A stretch of 64,000 nucleotides of DNA from Lachnospira sp. UBA3790 (GCA_002369135.1 DFEY01000001.1:186001-250000), one strand, 5' to 3'. Positions 24,601 through 33,273 are shown, numbered from the stretch's first letter. Translations and numbers: made by a program. The notes: generated by a model not told the origin, from the sequence alone.

Positions 24601-25392
24601 ATGATGAGTAATATTAGTAAAGGTAACAGCGACTATATTCTTGAGACTGAACATGTTAGAAAGAAATTTGGAAGCAATGAAGTTTTAAAAGACATCAACC
24701 TCCAAGTTAAAAAGGGTGAAGTGATTTGTATTATCGGACCATCAGGTGCCGGCAAATCAACATATCTTCGCTCACTTAACCAGTTAGAAAAGATTACAAG
24801 TGGAAAGATTTTTATTAAGGGAGATTTATTCCTACATAGAGAGCATAACAAAACAGTTGAGCGCATCAGCAAGGATAAGTATAAACAACTTTTGCTTGAG
24901 ATGGGCATGTGCTTCCAGAGTTTCAACCTCTTCCCACACAAAACTGTTCTAGAAAATCTTATGATTTCACCTATTACAGTTAAGAATGTGAAAAAGGCTG
25001 ATGCAGAGAAGAAGGCGTTAGAACTATTAGATAGAGTTGGTCTTTCTGAAAAGGCTAATGAATACCCAAGCAGACTTTCTGGTGGACAGCAGCAACGTGT
25101 GGCTATTGCTAGAGCACTTGCTATGGAACCAGAGATTATGCTATTTGATGAGCCTACATCAGCTTTGGATCCGGAGTTGGTTGGAGACGTGCTAGAGGTT
25201 ATGAAGTCTCTTGCTAAGGAAGGTATGACGATGCTTTGTGTGACTCACGAGATGGGATTTGCCAGAGAAGTGGCAGACAGAGTGTTGTTTATGGCAGATG
25301 GTATCATCGCCGAAGAGGGCACACCAGATGAGATTTTCAATCATCCAAAGAACCCTCGAACACAGAACTTCCTAAAGTCTGTAAACAATTAG
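24601..25392 (+). CDS. polar amino acid ABC transporter ATPase (GlnQ-type)
   Basis: 263 residues with Walker A GPSGAGKS (46-53), Q loop, signature LSGGQQQR (159-166), Walker B IMLFDEP (179-185) and H loop (VTHEMGFA). It powers the binding-protein-dependent importer. The start ATG 24601 has a perfect AGGAGGTG site. The last roughly 20 codons (PDEIFNHPKNPRTQ...) lie in the left arm of a large inverted repeat whose right arm overlaps the end of the convergent eamA gene. Confidence 0.95.
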   Translation: MMSNISKGNSDYILETEHVRKKFGSNEVLKDINLQVKKGEVICIIGPSGAGKSTYLRSLNQLEKITSGKIFIKGDLFLHREHNKTVERISKDKYKQLLLEMGMCFQSFNLFPHKTVLENLMISPITVKNVKKADAEKKALELLDRVGLSEKANEYPSRLSGGQQQRVAIARALAMEPEIMLFDEPTSALDPELVGDVLEVMKSLAKEGMTMLCVTHEMGFAREVADRVLFMADGIIAEEGTPDEIFNHPKNPRTQNFLKSVNN

Positions 25393-25700
25393 ACAAAATA
25401 GATAATGACAGGTATCTTTGAACGGCTTCGAGATGATATTAAATAATAATCACTACTCGAAAAGCCATTACGGGTACAGAACTCAAAAGAACGAGTATTC
25501 TTTATGAATACTCGTTCTTGTTCGTTCCGAAAAGTTTTTTGGTGAAAACTTTTCGCCCCTATGACTTTTCTCGTATTGATTAATTTAATATATCATCTCT
25601 GCAGATTGTTCAAATATACCTGTCATTTCCTATTTTGTATTGTTTACCCACTTCACTAGCTCTGTGTTCGAGGGTTCTTGCTGATTGAAAATCTCATCTG
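25325..25700. repeat. 376-bp near-palindrome: inverted duplication of the ABC ATPase 3' end
   Basis: Left arm 25325-25469 and right arm 25560-25700 are imperfect inverted copies with long identical blocks, for example CAGATGAGATTTTCAATCA (25325-25343) and AAGAACCCTCGAACACAGA (25349-25367), then GTAAACAAT, AATGACAGGTAT, TTTGAAC and GAGATGATAT further in. The 90-bp centre holds two perfect hairpins: GAACGAGTATTC / GAATACTCGTTC (25489-25517) and CGAAAAGTTTT / AAAACTTTTCG (25528-25555). It spans the space between two convergent genes and may terminate both. On the minus strand the right arm encodes the eamA C-terminus. Confidence 0.85.
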
Positions 25701-26612
25701 TGCGATGCATATGGCTGTGAAGATTAGGCCACAACCAAGTAACTCTCGTGGGGAGAGTTTGTCGCCCAGGATTATCCAGCCGGCGATCACACTAAACACT
25801 GACTCTAGACTCATGATGAGTGAGGCGACAGTTGGATTTAGTTTGTTTTGGCCGATTATCTGTAGTGTGTAGGCTACGCCTGATGATAAGATTCCAGCGT
25901 ACAGGATTGGAATCCATGAGTTGAACTGTGTTAGTGGTTCAAACCATTTGGCGAAGCTCCCTGCTTGTACTTGAATGTCGTAAAAGTATGTAGGAATTAG
26001 AGTGACTATTCCGCATACTGCTAGTTGTATGATTGACATTCTAACTCCGTCCACTTTTGGAGTGTAGTAGTCGATTATCAAAATGTGGAATGAGAATAGT
26101 AGTGATGTGAGTAGCAAAAGGCCGTCTCCCAATTTGAATGAGGAGAAACTTCCTTTGAAGCAGAGTAGATACATTCCAACTAAGGCTATCACAACACCCA
26201 CCCAAACGTTCCATCTACATTTTCTTTTGAAAAATATTCCAAGAATTGGAACTATCAATATATAAAGTGTGGTTAGAAATCCAGCCTTGCCTGCTGACTG
26301 TCCAAGAAGTAAACCTAATTGTTGAACATTACTAGCGAGGCAAAGTGCTAGACCACAGAGTATTCCACCCACAATCAATGTCTTTCTCTGTGCCTTTGTC
26401 TTTGGCGCGCCACGTGTAAGCCCCAGTTTATCTGCAACTAAAAGAACAGGAACTAGCGCAAGACACCCAAGTAGCGATCTAATTGCGTTAAATGTAAAAG
26501 GACCCACTGCGTTTCCGCCGGATAGCTGCGCAACAAACGCAATACCCCAAATGAATGCGGTAATAAACAGTAGTCCTGAGTTTCTAATTTTGGTCTTCTT
26601 CAAATTTCCCAT
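25656..26612 (-). CDS. EamA/DMT-family transporter
   Basis: 318 residues with about ten membrane helices and the internal two-fold repeat of drug/metabolite exporters (FITAFIWGIAFVAQ near the start; LESVFSVIAGWIILGDKLSPRELLGCGLIF near the end). Likely exports a small metabolite or amino acid. The C-terminal tail SISKNPRTQS is encoded by the inverted copy of the ABC ATPase 3' end, in the frame that reads KNPRTQ in both proteins, so this tail seems newly acquired. Divergent from pncC; the 51-bp gap must hold both promoters. Confidence 0.85.
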   Translation of the reverse strand: MGNLKKTKIRNSGLLFITAFIWGIAFVAQLSGGNAVGPFTFNAIRSLLGCLALVPVLLVADKLGLTRGAPKTKAQRKTLIVGGILCGLALCLASNVQQLGLLLGQSAGKAGFLTTLYILIVPILGIFFKRKCRWNVWVGVVIALVGMYLLCFKGSFSSFKLGDGLLLLTSLLFSFHILIIDYYTPKVDGVRMSIIQLAVCGIVTLIPTYFYDIQVQAGSFAKWFEPLTQFNSWIPILYAGILSSGVAYTLQIIGQNKLNPTVASLIMSLESVFSVIAGWIILGDKLSPRELLGCGLIFTAICIAQMRFSISKNPRTQS

Positions 26613-26663
26613 AGAATAAAGTATAATATATTTAAGATTTTTTTGGAAGAAAAGGTTTGTGAA

Positions 26664-27143
26664 ATGGATATTTTCAAAGAGTTAGTACAAGTTTTAATAG
26701 ATAAAAACATGACGATTGCCAGTGCGGAAAGTTGTACGGGCGGTTTGTTTGCAGCTCACATAGTAGATGTGCCGGATGCGTCAAAGGTTTTGAATGCTTC
26801 TGTTGTCACATACTCGAATGATGCCAAAGAAAAATATGCCAGAGTATCGCATGAGACTTTGGAAAAATTTGGCGCAGTGAGCGAACAAGTGGCAGGAGAG
26901 ATGGCAGAAGGCATCGCCAAAGAAACAGGCGCAAATGTGGGTGTAAGTTTCTCGGGAGTGGCTGGCCCAACAGGTGGCACACCAGAAAAACCGGTTGGCA
27001 CAGTCTGCGTAGCTTGTTACATAGACGGCAAGCTCTGGACCCACACCTTCCACCTCGACCCAAACTTAAGCAGAACACAAATCCGCGAACAAAGCACTTC
27101 GCTTATGGCGGAACAGTTAGTTGAAATTCTAAAGTCAGAGTAA
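26664..27143 (+). CDS. pncC: nicotinamide-nucleotide amidase (CinA C-terminal domain)
   Basis: 159 residues of the CinA-C fold (TIASAESCTGGLFAAHIVDVPDASKV; VGVSFSGVAGPTGGTPEKPVGTV). It deamidates NMN to nicotinate mononucleotide, recycling NAD by-products. The N-terminal MoCF-like domain of full CinA is missing. ATG 26664 is chosen over TTG 26643 because AAAGG lies 8 bp before it and a TATAAT -10 (26624-26629) is just upstream. Confidence 0.9.
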   Translation: MDIFKELVQVLIDKNMTIASAESCTGGLFAAHIVDVPDASKVLNASVVTYSNDAKEKYARVSHETLEKFGAVSEQVAGEMAEGIAKETGANVGVSFSGVAGPTGGTPEKPVGTVCVACYIDGKLWTHTFHLDPNLSRTQIREQSTSLMAEQLVEILKSE

Positions 27144-27176
27144 TTGTAAATAAAAAGTCCTTTCATTTAAGTGGTA

Positions 27177-27239
27177 GGAAGAATAAAAGTAGTAGGGAAC
27201 GAACGATTTTAAGTGAGTCCCTACTACTTTTATTCTTCC
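27177..27239 (+). terminator. long hairpin C with conserved 19-nt loop
   Basis: Perfect 22-bp stem (27177-27198 with 27218-27239) around ACGAACGATTTTAAGTGAG (27199-27217), identical to the loop of hairpin A. An outer pair AAAAAGTCCTT (27152-27162) / AAGGACTTTTT (27257-27267) extends the structure. The right arm lacks a long T run, so termination here is less certain than for A and B. Confidence 0.85.
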
Positions 27240-27311
27240 GGGGAATTATAGAAAATAAGGACTTTTTATGTTAAAATTATTAATGACTATGGGATTTGAA
27301 CGGGAGAAGTT

Positions 27312-28238
27312 ATGCCTATTAAAGTAAAGCAGGATTTAGCTGCTACACAAGTACTAGAAAACGAAAATATATTCGTTATGACTGAAAAAAGAGCCATTAC
27401 TCAGGACATCAGACCTTTGAAGGTACTGGTTCTTAATTTGATGCCTGATAAGCAGACAACAGAGACTCAAATCCTTAGAAAATTATCAAATACTCCGCTT
27501 CAGTTAGAAGTAGAGTTCTTACAGACTGCCACATACAAGGCTACTCATACAGACTCAAGTTACCTTGATGAGATGTATACCACATATGAGAATGTTAAAG
27601 ATCAGTACTTTGACGGACTAATCATTACAGGTGCGCCACTAGCATTTGTGGATTACGAAGATGTGGAATACTGGGATGAGTTAGCAGAGATTATGGAATG
27701 GTCCAAAAAGCATGTGCACTCTACATTATATTTGTGTTGGGCAGCATTTGCCGGACTATATTATCATTACGGAATTAAAAAAGTATTTTACGATAAAAAG
27801 ATTTCTGGAGTGTTTGAGCACAAACTACTCAATAAAAAGTCTCCATTGTTCAGGGGGTTTGATGATGTGTTCCTAGCTCCACAGTCTAGAGAGATTGGAA
27901 TTAAGAAAGAAGATATTTTGGCACAGCCCAAACTAGAGTTAATGGCTGAGGGCGATGTGCCAGGCGTTACTATTGTTAAGACAGTTGATAGTAGACAGTT
28001 CTATGTGTTCTGTCATTTGGAATACGACAGTGATACTTTGAAGAAGGAGTACTTTAGAGATTTGGAGAAGGGTATTAATCCTGAGATTCCAGTCAATTAC
28101 TTCCCGGATGATGATCCTACAAAGGATCCGGTGGTTAACTGGAGAGCAGCTGGTCAGTTGTTCTACACAAACTGGATTAACTACTACGTATATCAGACTA
28201 CACCATATGATGTGACAGAAGTTAAAGACGAAGATTAA
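27312..28238 (+). CDS. metA: homoserine O-acyltransferase MetA
   Basis: 308 residues, the usual MetA length. Catalytic Cys142 in LCWAAFAG; the downstream CHLEYD carries the His and Glu of the active site. It activates homoserine with an acyl group for methionine synthesis. Residue 111, which separates acetyl-CoA users (Glu) from succinyl-CoA users (Gly) in studied members, is Ala here (GAPLA), so the acyl donor is left open. GGGAG precedes ATG 27312. No SAM riboswitch fits in the short leader. Confidence 0.93.
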   Translation: MPIKVKQDLAATQVLENENIFVMTEKRAITQDIRPLKVLVLNLMPDKQTTETQILRKLSNTPLQLEVEFLQTATYKATHTDSSYLDEMYTTYENVKDQYFDGLIITGAPLAFVDYEDVEYWDELAEIMEWSKKHVHSTLYLCWAAFAGLYYHYGIKKVFYDKKISGVFEHKLLNKKSPLFRGFDDVFLAPQSREIGIKKEDILAQPKLELMAEGDVPGVTIVKTVDSRQFYVFCHLEYDSDTLKKEYFRDLEKGINPEIPVNYFPDDDPTKDPVVNWRAAGQLFYTNWINYYVYQTTPYDVTEVKDED

Positions 28239-28275
28239 TACTCTAATAATATTTTAATGATACAGGGAGATAATA

Positions 28276-29124
28276 GTGGTAAAGATATTCACAGACAGCA
28301 CAAGCGACCTTTCAAAAGAACTGCTAGAAAAATATAATATTGATGTGATCCCTCTTTATATCCATCTGGGCGATAAAGAGTACAAAGATGGAGAAGAGAT
28401 TGGAATCCAAGATGCGTTCAAGTGGTCTGATGAAAATAAGACTACGCCAAAGACCGCAGCTTGTTCAGTGGATGATGTAATAAAAGCAATCGAGCCATAT
28501 AAGGAATCTGGTGACGATGTTATTGTCTTTACTATTTCTGGTGAAATGTCATCTACTTTGCAGGTTATGAGAATGGCTGCAGAGGAAATGGAATACGAAG
28601 ATCATGTGTTTGTGATCGATTCTAGAAATCTCTCAACAGGAATTGGACTTTTGATTATGGAAGCAGCAGTTATGGCGGAAGATGGAAAGAGCGCCGAAGA
28701 GATTGTTGCTAAAGTAAATGAGTATATACCAAAATCACGCGCAAGTTTTGTTATTGATACATTAGTTTATCTAGCTAGAGGTGGTAGATGTTCAGCAGTA
28801 GCTGCTTTGGTTGGCGGAATGCTAAACATCAAGCCAAAGATTGTGGTTAAAGATGGAGCGATGGGTGTTGATAAGAAATATCGCGGTCCATACAAGAAAG
28901 TGATTTTGCAGTATGCAAAAGATCTCGAGCCACAGATGTTGAATGCTAAGAAAGACAGAGTGTTTGTGACACATACACCTTGCGATGATGGAATAGTAGA
29001 ATCAGTAGTTGATTATGTTAAAAGCTTAAACTATTTTGACGATGTCATTGTGACAGAGGCTGGAACAACTATAGGAAGTCATTGTGGGCCAAATACATTA
29101 GGGGTTTTATTTATCGAAAAGTAG
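28276..29124 (+). CDS. DegV-family fatty-acid-binding protein
   Basis: 282 residues starting at GTG 28276 behind AGGGAGAT. The DegV pattern is clear: FTDSTSDLSKELLEKYNIDVIPLYI split below family length, ISGEMSSTLQ, VIDSRNLSTGIG and GGRCSAVAALVGGMLNIKPK. Family members bind fatty acids, and some act as FakB subunits delivering them to a fatty acid kinase; no FakA gene is seen nearby. Cytoplasmic. Confidence 0.9.
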   Translation: MVKIFTDSTSDLSKELLEKYNIDVIPLYIHLGDKEYKDGEEIGIQDAFKWSDENKTTPKTAACSVDDVIKAIEPYKESGDDVIVFTISGEMSSTLQVMRMAAEEMEYEDHVFVIDSRNLSTGIGLLIMEAAVMAEDGKSAEEIVAKVNEYIPKSRASFVIDTLVYLARGGRCSAVAALVGGMLNIKPKIVVKDGAMGVDKKYRGPYKKVILQYAKDLEPQMLNAKKDRVFVTHTPCDDGIVESVVDYVKSLNYFDDVIVTEAGTTIGSHCGPNTLGVLFIEK

Positions 29125-29159
29125 TTACTTAGGTTTGTGTGAAGGAGTGACTTGTAGTA

Positions 29160-29375
29160 ATGGCTAGTAAGAGTAAGAAAAGAAAAAGAAGAAATAGATT
29201 AATTATAATAGTGGCATCAATCGTTATTGCATTTTTGATTGGTGTGATGATTCTGGTGACGATATTCTCGTTGGATATGGATTCTAGCGAGGGAACAAAG
29301 TTTTTGCTAATGGATATTCCTTTGGCGTTTGCGATAGTGATGGTTTTCTTTATCGCGAAGGATCGTCTCAGATAA
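29160..29375 (+). CDS. small two-helix membrane protein, function unknown
   Basis: 71 residues: a very basic N-terminus (SKSKKRKRRNR) and two predicted membrane helices (about 14-35 and 47-65). GAAGGAG lies 12 bp before the ATG. Not recognised. It follows degV by 35 bp and may be co-transcribed with it. Confidence 0.65.
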   Translation: MASKSKKRKRRNRLIIIVASIVIAFLIGVMILVTIFSLDMDSSEGTKFLLMDIPLAFAIVMVFFIAKDRLR

Positions 29376-29379
29376 TGAA

Positions 29380-29409
29380 CTGACAATTTTAACTGAAAAG
29401 TTATATAAT
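29380..29409 (+). promoter_or_regulatory. promoter of the CarD-like gene
   Basis: CTGACA (29380-29385), 18-bp spacer, TATAAT (29404-29409). Confidence 0.6.
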
Positions 29410-29455
29410 AAAAATGGTGGTATAAGGAGCAATTTATACGAAGAAGGTGTTTTAA

Positions 29456-29950
29456 TTGTTTAAAAAAGGAGAATATGTTGTCCACGGAAGAAGTGGTGTT
29501 TGTAAAGTTGAGAACATCACAACCACTGATATGTCGGAAGACAAAAACCAAAAGTATTATGTTTTGGTGCCCGTGAAAACTCCTGAGAGCAAGATTTTCT
29601 TCCCAGTTGATAATGACAGAATTGTTTTAAGACCAATCTTGACAAAAAACCAGGCTAGAAAAGTATTGCGAGACATGAAAAAAGTGGAGCCTGTATTTAT
29701 CGCAAATGACAGGCAGCGAGAAGTCGTGTATAAAGAAGCTATTGCTTCGTGCGACTGTATGAAACTTGCGGAAATTATTAAAACTTTGCAAGTGCGTAGT
29801 AAAGAGCGCGAAAAACAGGGTAAAAGGAATACTTTTGTCGATGACAGGTATTTGAAAGAGGCTAAAGACTTTTTAAACCACGAGTTTTCAATAGCGTTAG
29901 AAATCGATTTCGATAAGATAGAAGACTATATTATCGAAAAAATAAAATAG
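29456..29950 (+). CDS. CarD/CdnL-family transcriptional regulator
   Basis: 164 residues. The N-terminal RNAP-interaction (Tudor-like) domain is recognisable (FKKGEYVVHGRSGVCKVENI; YYVLVPV; IFFPVD), followed by the helical C-terminal domain. CarD proteins bind the RNA polymerase beta subunit and stabilise open complexes, often at ribosomal promoters. Start is TTG 29456, supported by AAGGTG 6 bp upstream; no ATG is available at the domain start. Confidence 0.85.
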   Translation: MFKKGEYVVHGRSGVCKVENITTTDMSEDKNQKYYVLVPVKTPESKIFFPVDNDRIVLRPILTKNQARKVLRDMKKVEPVFIANDRQREVVYKEAIASCDCMKLAEIIKTLQVRSKEREKQGKRNTFVDDRYLKEAKDFLNHEFSIALEIDFDKIEDYIIEKIK

Positions 29951-29962
29951 AGGGATTTAATT

Positions 29963-30532
29963 ATGAGTTACGATGATGAAAAATTTGAGCCAACCCAGGA
30001 GATTGTCTTCGAAGAAGACGATGTGATTGAAGATTTCGATTTTCCTGAGGAGATGGACGAAGACATAGTCATTGAGGATGATGTAGAAGACGATAGAATT
30101 GAAATAGACGACGATGACTATGAAGCGGGCTATGAGGATGCTACTAGAAAAGCTAGAGCAGAAATCCGCGAAGAAACTAACAAGAACAAAAAGATGAACA
30201 TTATTGCTATCGTTATAGCATGTGTAGTTGTTATGGCTATTGTTATAACAGCGGTTGTTCTATCAAATACATTTTCTGGAACACCTACAGACGAGACTAC
30301 AGCGGTTACTGAAGTGACTTCAGATGAGACTGAGACCGAGGAAACTGAGGTATCGAAAGAAAATAGAAACACAGAAGAGAGAACTTACAGAAGAGAGACT
30401 AAGACGGCAAAACCAACAAAGAAGCCTAAGCCAAAGCCAACAAAAGCTCCACAGACTAAGGCTCCAAAGCCAACAAAGGCTCCACAGACAGAGGCCCCTC
30501 AGACTGAGGCGCCAGAGCCACCAACTAATTAA
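29963..30532 (+). CDS. single-pass membrane protein with acidic N-terminus and Lys/Pro/Thr tail
   Basis: 189 residues: a highly acidic cytoplasmic N-terminus (about 1-55), one membrane helix (about 76-97), then a Thr/Glu-rich segment and a repetitive KPTKAPQT/TEAPQTEAP tail outside. Low complexity on both sides; not recognised. The tail resembles the linkers of the secreted proteins in this window. It lies 12 bp after the CarD-like gene and 10 bp before the nucleotidyltransferase gene. Confidence 0.7.
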   Translation: MSYDDEKFEPTQEIVFEEDDVIEDFDFPEEMDEDIVIEDDVEDDRIEIDDDDYEAGYEDATRKARAEIREETNKNKKMNIIAIVIACVVVMAIVITAVVLSNTFSGTPTDETTAVTEVTSDETETEETEVSKENRNTEERTYRRETKTAKPTKKPKPKPTKAPQTKAPKPTKAPQTEAPQTEAPEPPTN

Positions 30533-30542
30533 TTGAGAGATT

Positions 30543-31658
30543 ATGACAGTCAGTAATTATTTAATAAACTTAATAAGATCTACAGTAAGAAATGAAATGC
30601 CAATGGAAAAACCAGATGACATTAGCTGGCAAGATTTATTTGAACTTGCCAAGTATCACCAGGTAGGAGAGTTGGCATTTTTTTCTGTGGAAAAATTACA
30701 GAACAAACCTGAGGGCGCAGATAAGCAGCAGTGGATGCGAGAGCATGAGAGATGTGAAGTGATCGATATTCTTCAAAGAGAAGAAGCGGAGATGATAGTG
30801 GAAGCTGCTTCGAAAAAGGAAATTGGTATTCTCCCTCTTAAGGGTTATATAATAAAACAAATTTATCCTAAGACTACATACAGAGAGATGGGCGATTTGG
30901 ATTTCTTGATAGAGCCAGGTAAGGTTGAAGAAATGGATTCTATTATGAAAGAAATGTCTTATGTGGCAGATGATGTGGGACTAGAAGATAGCCATGACGT
31001 TTATAAGAAGGATCCATATTTAGTGGTGGAAAACCATAGAAGGCTTCTGCCACCTACAGAGGAAAACCACTGGTACACAGACGACATTTGGGAAAGGCTT
31101 GAGAGCGATAGTTCAAATCCATATCTTAAATCTATGACTTGGACTGACTTTTACCTCTATCATCTTTTGCACTTTGAGAAACACTACTCAATGGGCGGAT
31201 GTGGCATAAGAAGTATTGTTGATCATTACTACATAAAGAAGGAACTCAAAGACAGGATAGACTGGGACTTCGTCAAAGAAATATTGCCAAAGATGAACTA
31301 TGTTGAGTTTGAAAAGATGGTTACAGATTTGACGATTGCGCTATTTGAAGATGGTAAGATGACAGAAGAGCTAGAAAAGGCTCTGAAGTTTATGATAAAG
31401 AGCGGATCTTATGGAACACTAGAAGAGTATCAGAGATTTGAGTTTGAAAATTATAAGAAAGAGATGGGAATAAAAACTAAAAAAGGCTATTTCTTTAGAC
31501 GAATGTTTATGGAGAGAGAACGTATGGAGTTCATCTACCCAAGTCTTAAAAAACATGGTTGGTTACTTCCTTTCTTTTGGGTACATAGATTGTTCAAAGC
31601 ACTTTTCACAAAAAGAGGAAAAGTAAAAAGTGAAATGGAAGGAATAAAAAAATTATAG
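30543..31658 (+). CDS. nucleotidyltransferase-family protein (NTP_transf_5 type)
   Basis: 371 residues. The motif GDLDFLI (117-123) after LKGYIIKQIYPKTTYREM supplies the two metal-binding Asp (118, 120) of the uncharacterised nucleotidyltransferase family often found near polysaccharide or capsule genes. The C-terminal half is helical. Substrate unknown; the neighbourhood (membrane proteins, pepD) gives no clear pathway. Short 10-bp gap to pepD. Confidence 0.78.
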   Translation: MTVSNYLINLIRSTVRNEMPMEKPDDISWQDLFELAKYHQVGELAFFSVEKLQNKPEGADKQQWMREHERCEVIDILQREEAEMIVEAASKKEIGILPLKGYIIKQIYPKTTYREMGDLDFLIEPGKVEEMDSIMKEMSYVADDVGLEDSHDVYKKDPYLVVENHRRLLPPTEENHWYTDDIWERLESDSSNPYLKSMTWTDFYLYHLLHFEKHYSMGGCGIRSIVDHYYIKKELKDRIDWDFVKEILPKMNYVEFEKMVTDLTIALFEDGKMTEELEKALKFMIKSGSYGTLEEYQRFEFENYKKEMGIKTKKGYFFRRMFMERERMEFIYPSLKKHGWLLPFFWVHRLFKALFTKRGKVKSEMEGIKKL

Positions 31659-31668
31659 AGAGGTATAT

Positions 31669-33165
31669 ATGGGATTATTAGAAGGTTACGAACCAAAAGA
31701 AGTGTGGAGCTTCTTTGAAGAATTCAGTCAGATACCACACGGTTCAGGAAATACAAAAGAGATAAGCGACTACATGGCAAAATTTGCAAAAGACCGTGGT
31801 CTAAAATACAGACAAGATGAAGTAGGAAATGTTGTCATCTTCAAAGATGCGACAGACGGTTATGAAAATTCAGACCCTGTCATTTTGCAGGGCCATATTG
31901 ATATGGTTGCTGTAAAGGATGACGATGTGGACAAGGACTTAGAAAAAGATCATATTGATTTAGAGATTGTACATGCGGATGACACATCAGACCCCGAAGG
32001 TCTTAGAGGCGAATTCGAGCACGACGAATGGGTTACCGCAAAGGGAACTACATTGGGCGGCGACGACGGAATGGCTGTCGCCTACATGCTAGCAATTCTT
32101 GATAGCGATGAAATTAAACACCCACCACTAGAGTGCGTGTTTACTATAGATGAAGAAGTTGGAATGATTGGAGCAACAAAGCTTGATGCATCTGATCTTA
32201 AGGGTAAGATTTTGCTAAATGCAGATTCACAGCACGAAGGTAAGTTCGTAGTGGGTTGCGCAGGCGGAGTTATTGTTGAAGCTAGCCTGCCAATAAACAA
32301 AGAGCCTATCACACCATATGTAATCGAGTTTAGGATTGATGGTTTGACTGGCGGACATTCCGGAACAGCTATTGACCAGTACAGAATGAATGGTCTAGTT
32401 GCAATGGGAAGAATTCTTCTCAAATGTTTCCAGAGTGTTGGAATGAGAATTATTACAGTGGATGGTGGTGTGGCAGATAATGCTATTCCAACAGAAGCTG
32501 AAGCAGCGGTTGTTGTGCTAGAAGAAAATAAAGAAAAGACTGTAAAGATTATCAAAGAGACCTTTGAAGAGATTAAGACTGAGTTTAAAAACACTGACCC
32601 AGATGCAAACTTGACTATAAATGAAGTGGGAGAACAAGATGTAAGAGCATTGGGTGATGGTTCAACACTTGCTACTATCATTGCTCTTTCAAATATGCCA
32701 AATGGAATTCAAAGAGTTGATTCTGAGATTAACAGTGTTGAGACTTCACTTAATCTAGGTGTCGTTAGAACTGAAGATGACAAAGTAACACTTAAATTCT
32801 TGGTTAGAAGTACAAAGGAAACTGCGAAGTGGAATGTTGTAGAGCAGATTCGTGCGCTAACTGAAATCTTTGGCGGAGAAATACAGACATACGGTGGCTA
32901 CAAAGGATGGGAGCCAATAGAGAATTCAAAAATCACGAAGGTTATGTCTGATAACTTTAAAAGTTTGTTCGGCAAAGAAGTGAAAGTTGGCACAGTCCAT
33001 GCCGGACTAGAGTGTGGAATATTCTGCGACAAAATAGAAGGCTTAGATGCCATCTCATTTGGACCACAGGTGGATGATATTCATACCACAGAAGAGAAGG
33101 CTAGCATTCTTTCAGCGAAGAGGTGTTGGGACTTGATATTAAAAACACTAGAAGATCTAAAATAA
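31669..33165 (+). CDS. pepD: Xaa-His dipeptidase PepD (M20 family)
   Basis: 498 residues, typical PepD length. Zinc ligands and catalytic residues fit the family: H76 and D78 (QGHIDMV), D132 (LGGDDG), E162/E163 (DEEVGM), D191-area (LLNADSQ) and a C-terminal His. A lid domain lies between about 215 and 390. It hydrolyses dipeptides in the cytoplasm. AGAGAGG precedes ATG 31669. Confidence 0.93.
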   Translation: MGLLEGYEPKEVWSFFEEFSQIPHGSGNTKEISDYMAKFAKDRGLKYRQDEVGNVVIFKDATDGYENSDPVILQGHIDMVAVKDDDVDKDLEKDHIDLEIVHADDTSDPEGLRGEFEHDEWVTAKGTTLGGDDGMAVAYMLAILDSDEIKHPPLECVFTIDEEVGMIGATKLDASDLKGKILLNADSQHEGKFVVGCAGGVIVEASLPINKEPITPYVIEFRIDGLTGGHSGTAIDQYRMNGLVAMGRILLKCFQSVGMRIITVDGGVADNAIPTEAEAAVVVLEENKEKTVKIIKETFEEIKTEFKNTDPDANLTINEVGEQDVRALGDGSTLATIIALSNMPNGIQRVDSEINSVETSLNLGVVRTEDDKVTLKFLVRSTKETAKWNVVEQIRALTEIFGGEIQTYGGYKGWEPIENSKITKVMSDNFKSLFGKEVKVGTVHAGLECGIFCDKIEGLDAISFGPQVDDIHTTEEKASILSAKRCWDLILKTLEDLK

Positions 33166-33172
33166 AACATAT

Positions 33173-33205
33173 AAGACTAGGCAAAGCGATGCCTAGTCTT
33201 TTTTT
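33173..33205 (+). terminator. terminator after pepD
   Basis: AAGACTAGGCA / TGCCTAGTCTT, 6-nt loop, then T7. Confidence 0.9.
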
Positions 33206-33213
33206 GTGCAACT

Positions 33214-33264
33214 GTAAAGTGTCTTTACACCTGTCTTGTCAGATGGAAACAATTGTGCTATAAT
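33214..33264 (+). promoter_or_regulatory. nadBC promoter with candidate NiaR operator; probably leaderless transcript
   Basis: TTGTCA (33236-33241), 17-bp spacer, extended -10 TGCTATAAT (33256-33264). The predicted start point (about 33271) is only about 3 bp before ATG 33274, leaving no room for a Shine-Dalgarno. Palindromes GTAAAGTGTCTTTAC (33214-33228) and CTGTCTTGTCAG (33231-33242) overlap or abut the -35 and are candidates for binding by NiaR, encoded at the end of the operon. Confidence 0.7.
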
Positions 33265-33273
33265 TTCACTCAC

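Noticed and set aside
25470..25559. Fourth member of the conserved-loop hairpin family in the palindrome centre
   Set aside because: Only short pieces such as GAACGA match; the 16-nt core is absent.
25395..25640. The near-palindrome as a MITE
   Set aside because: No target-site duplication was found and the arms include coding sequence of the adjacent ABC gene, which fits an inverted duplication better.
32082..32681. 199-codon minus-strand frame inside pepD
   Set aside because: Antisense shadow of a well-supported gene with no motif or ribosome site.
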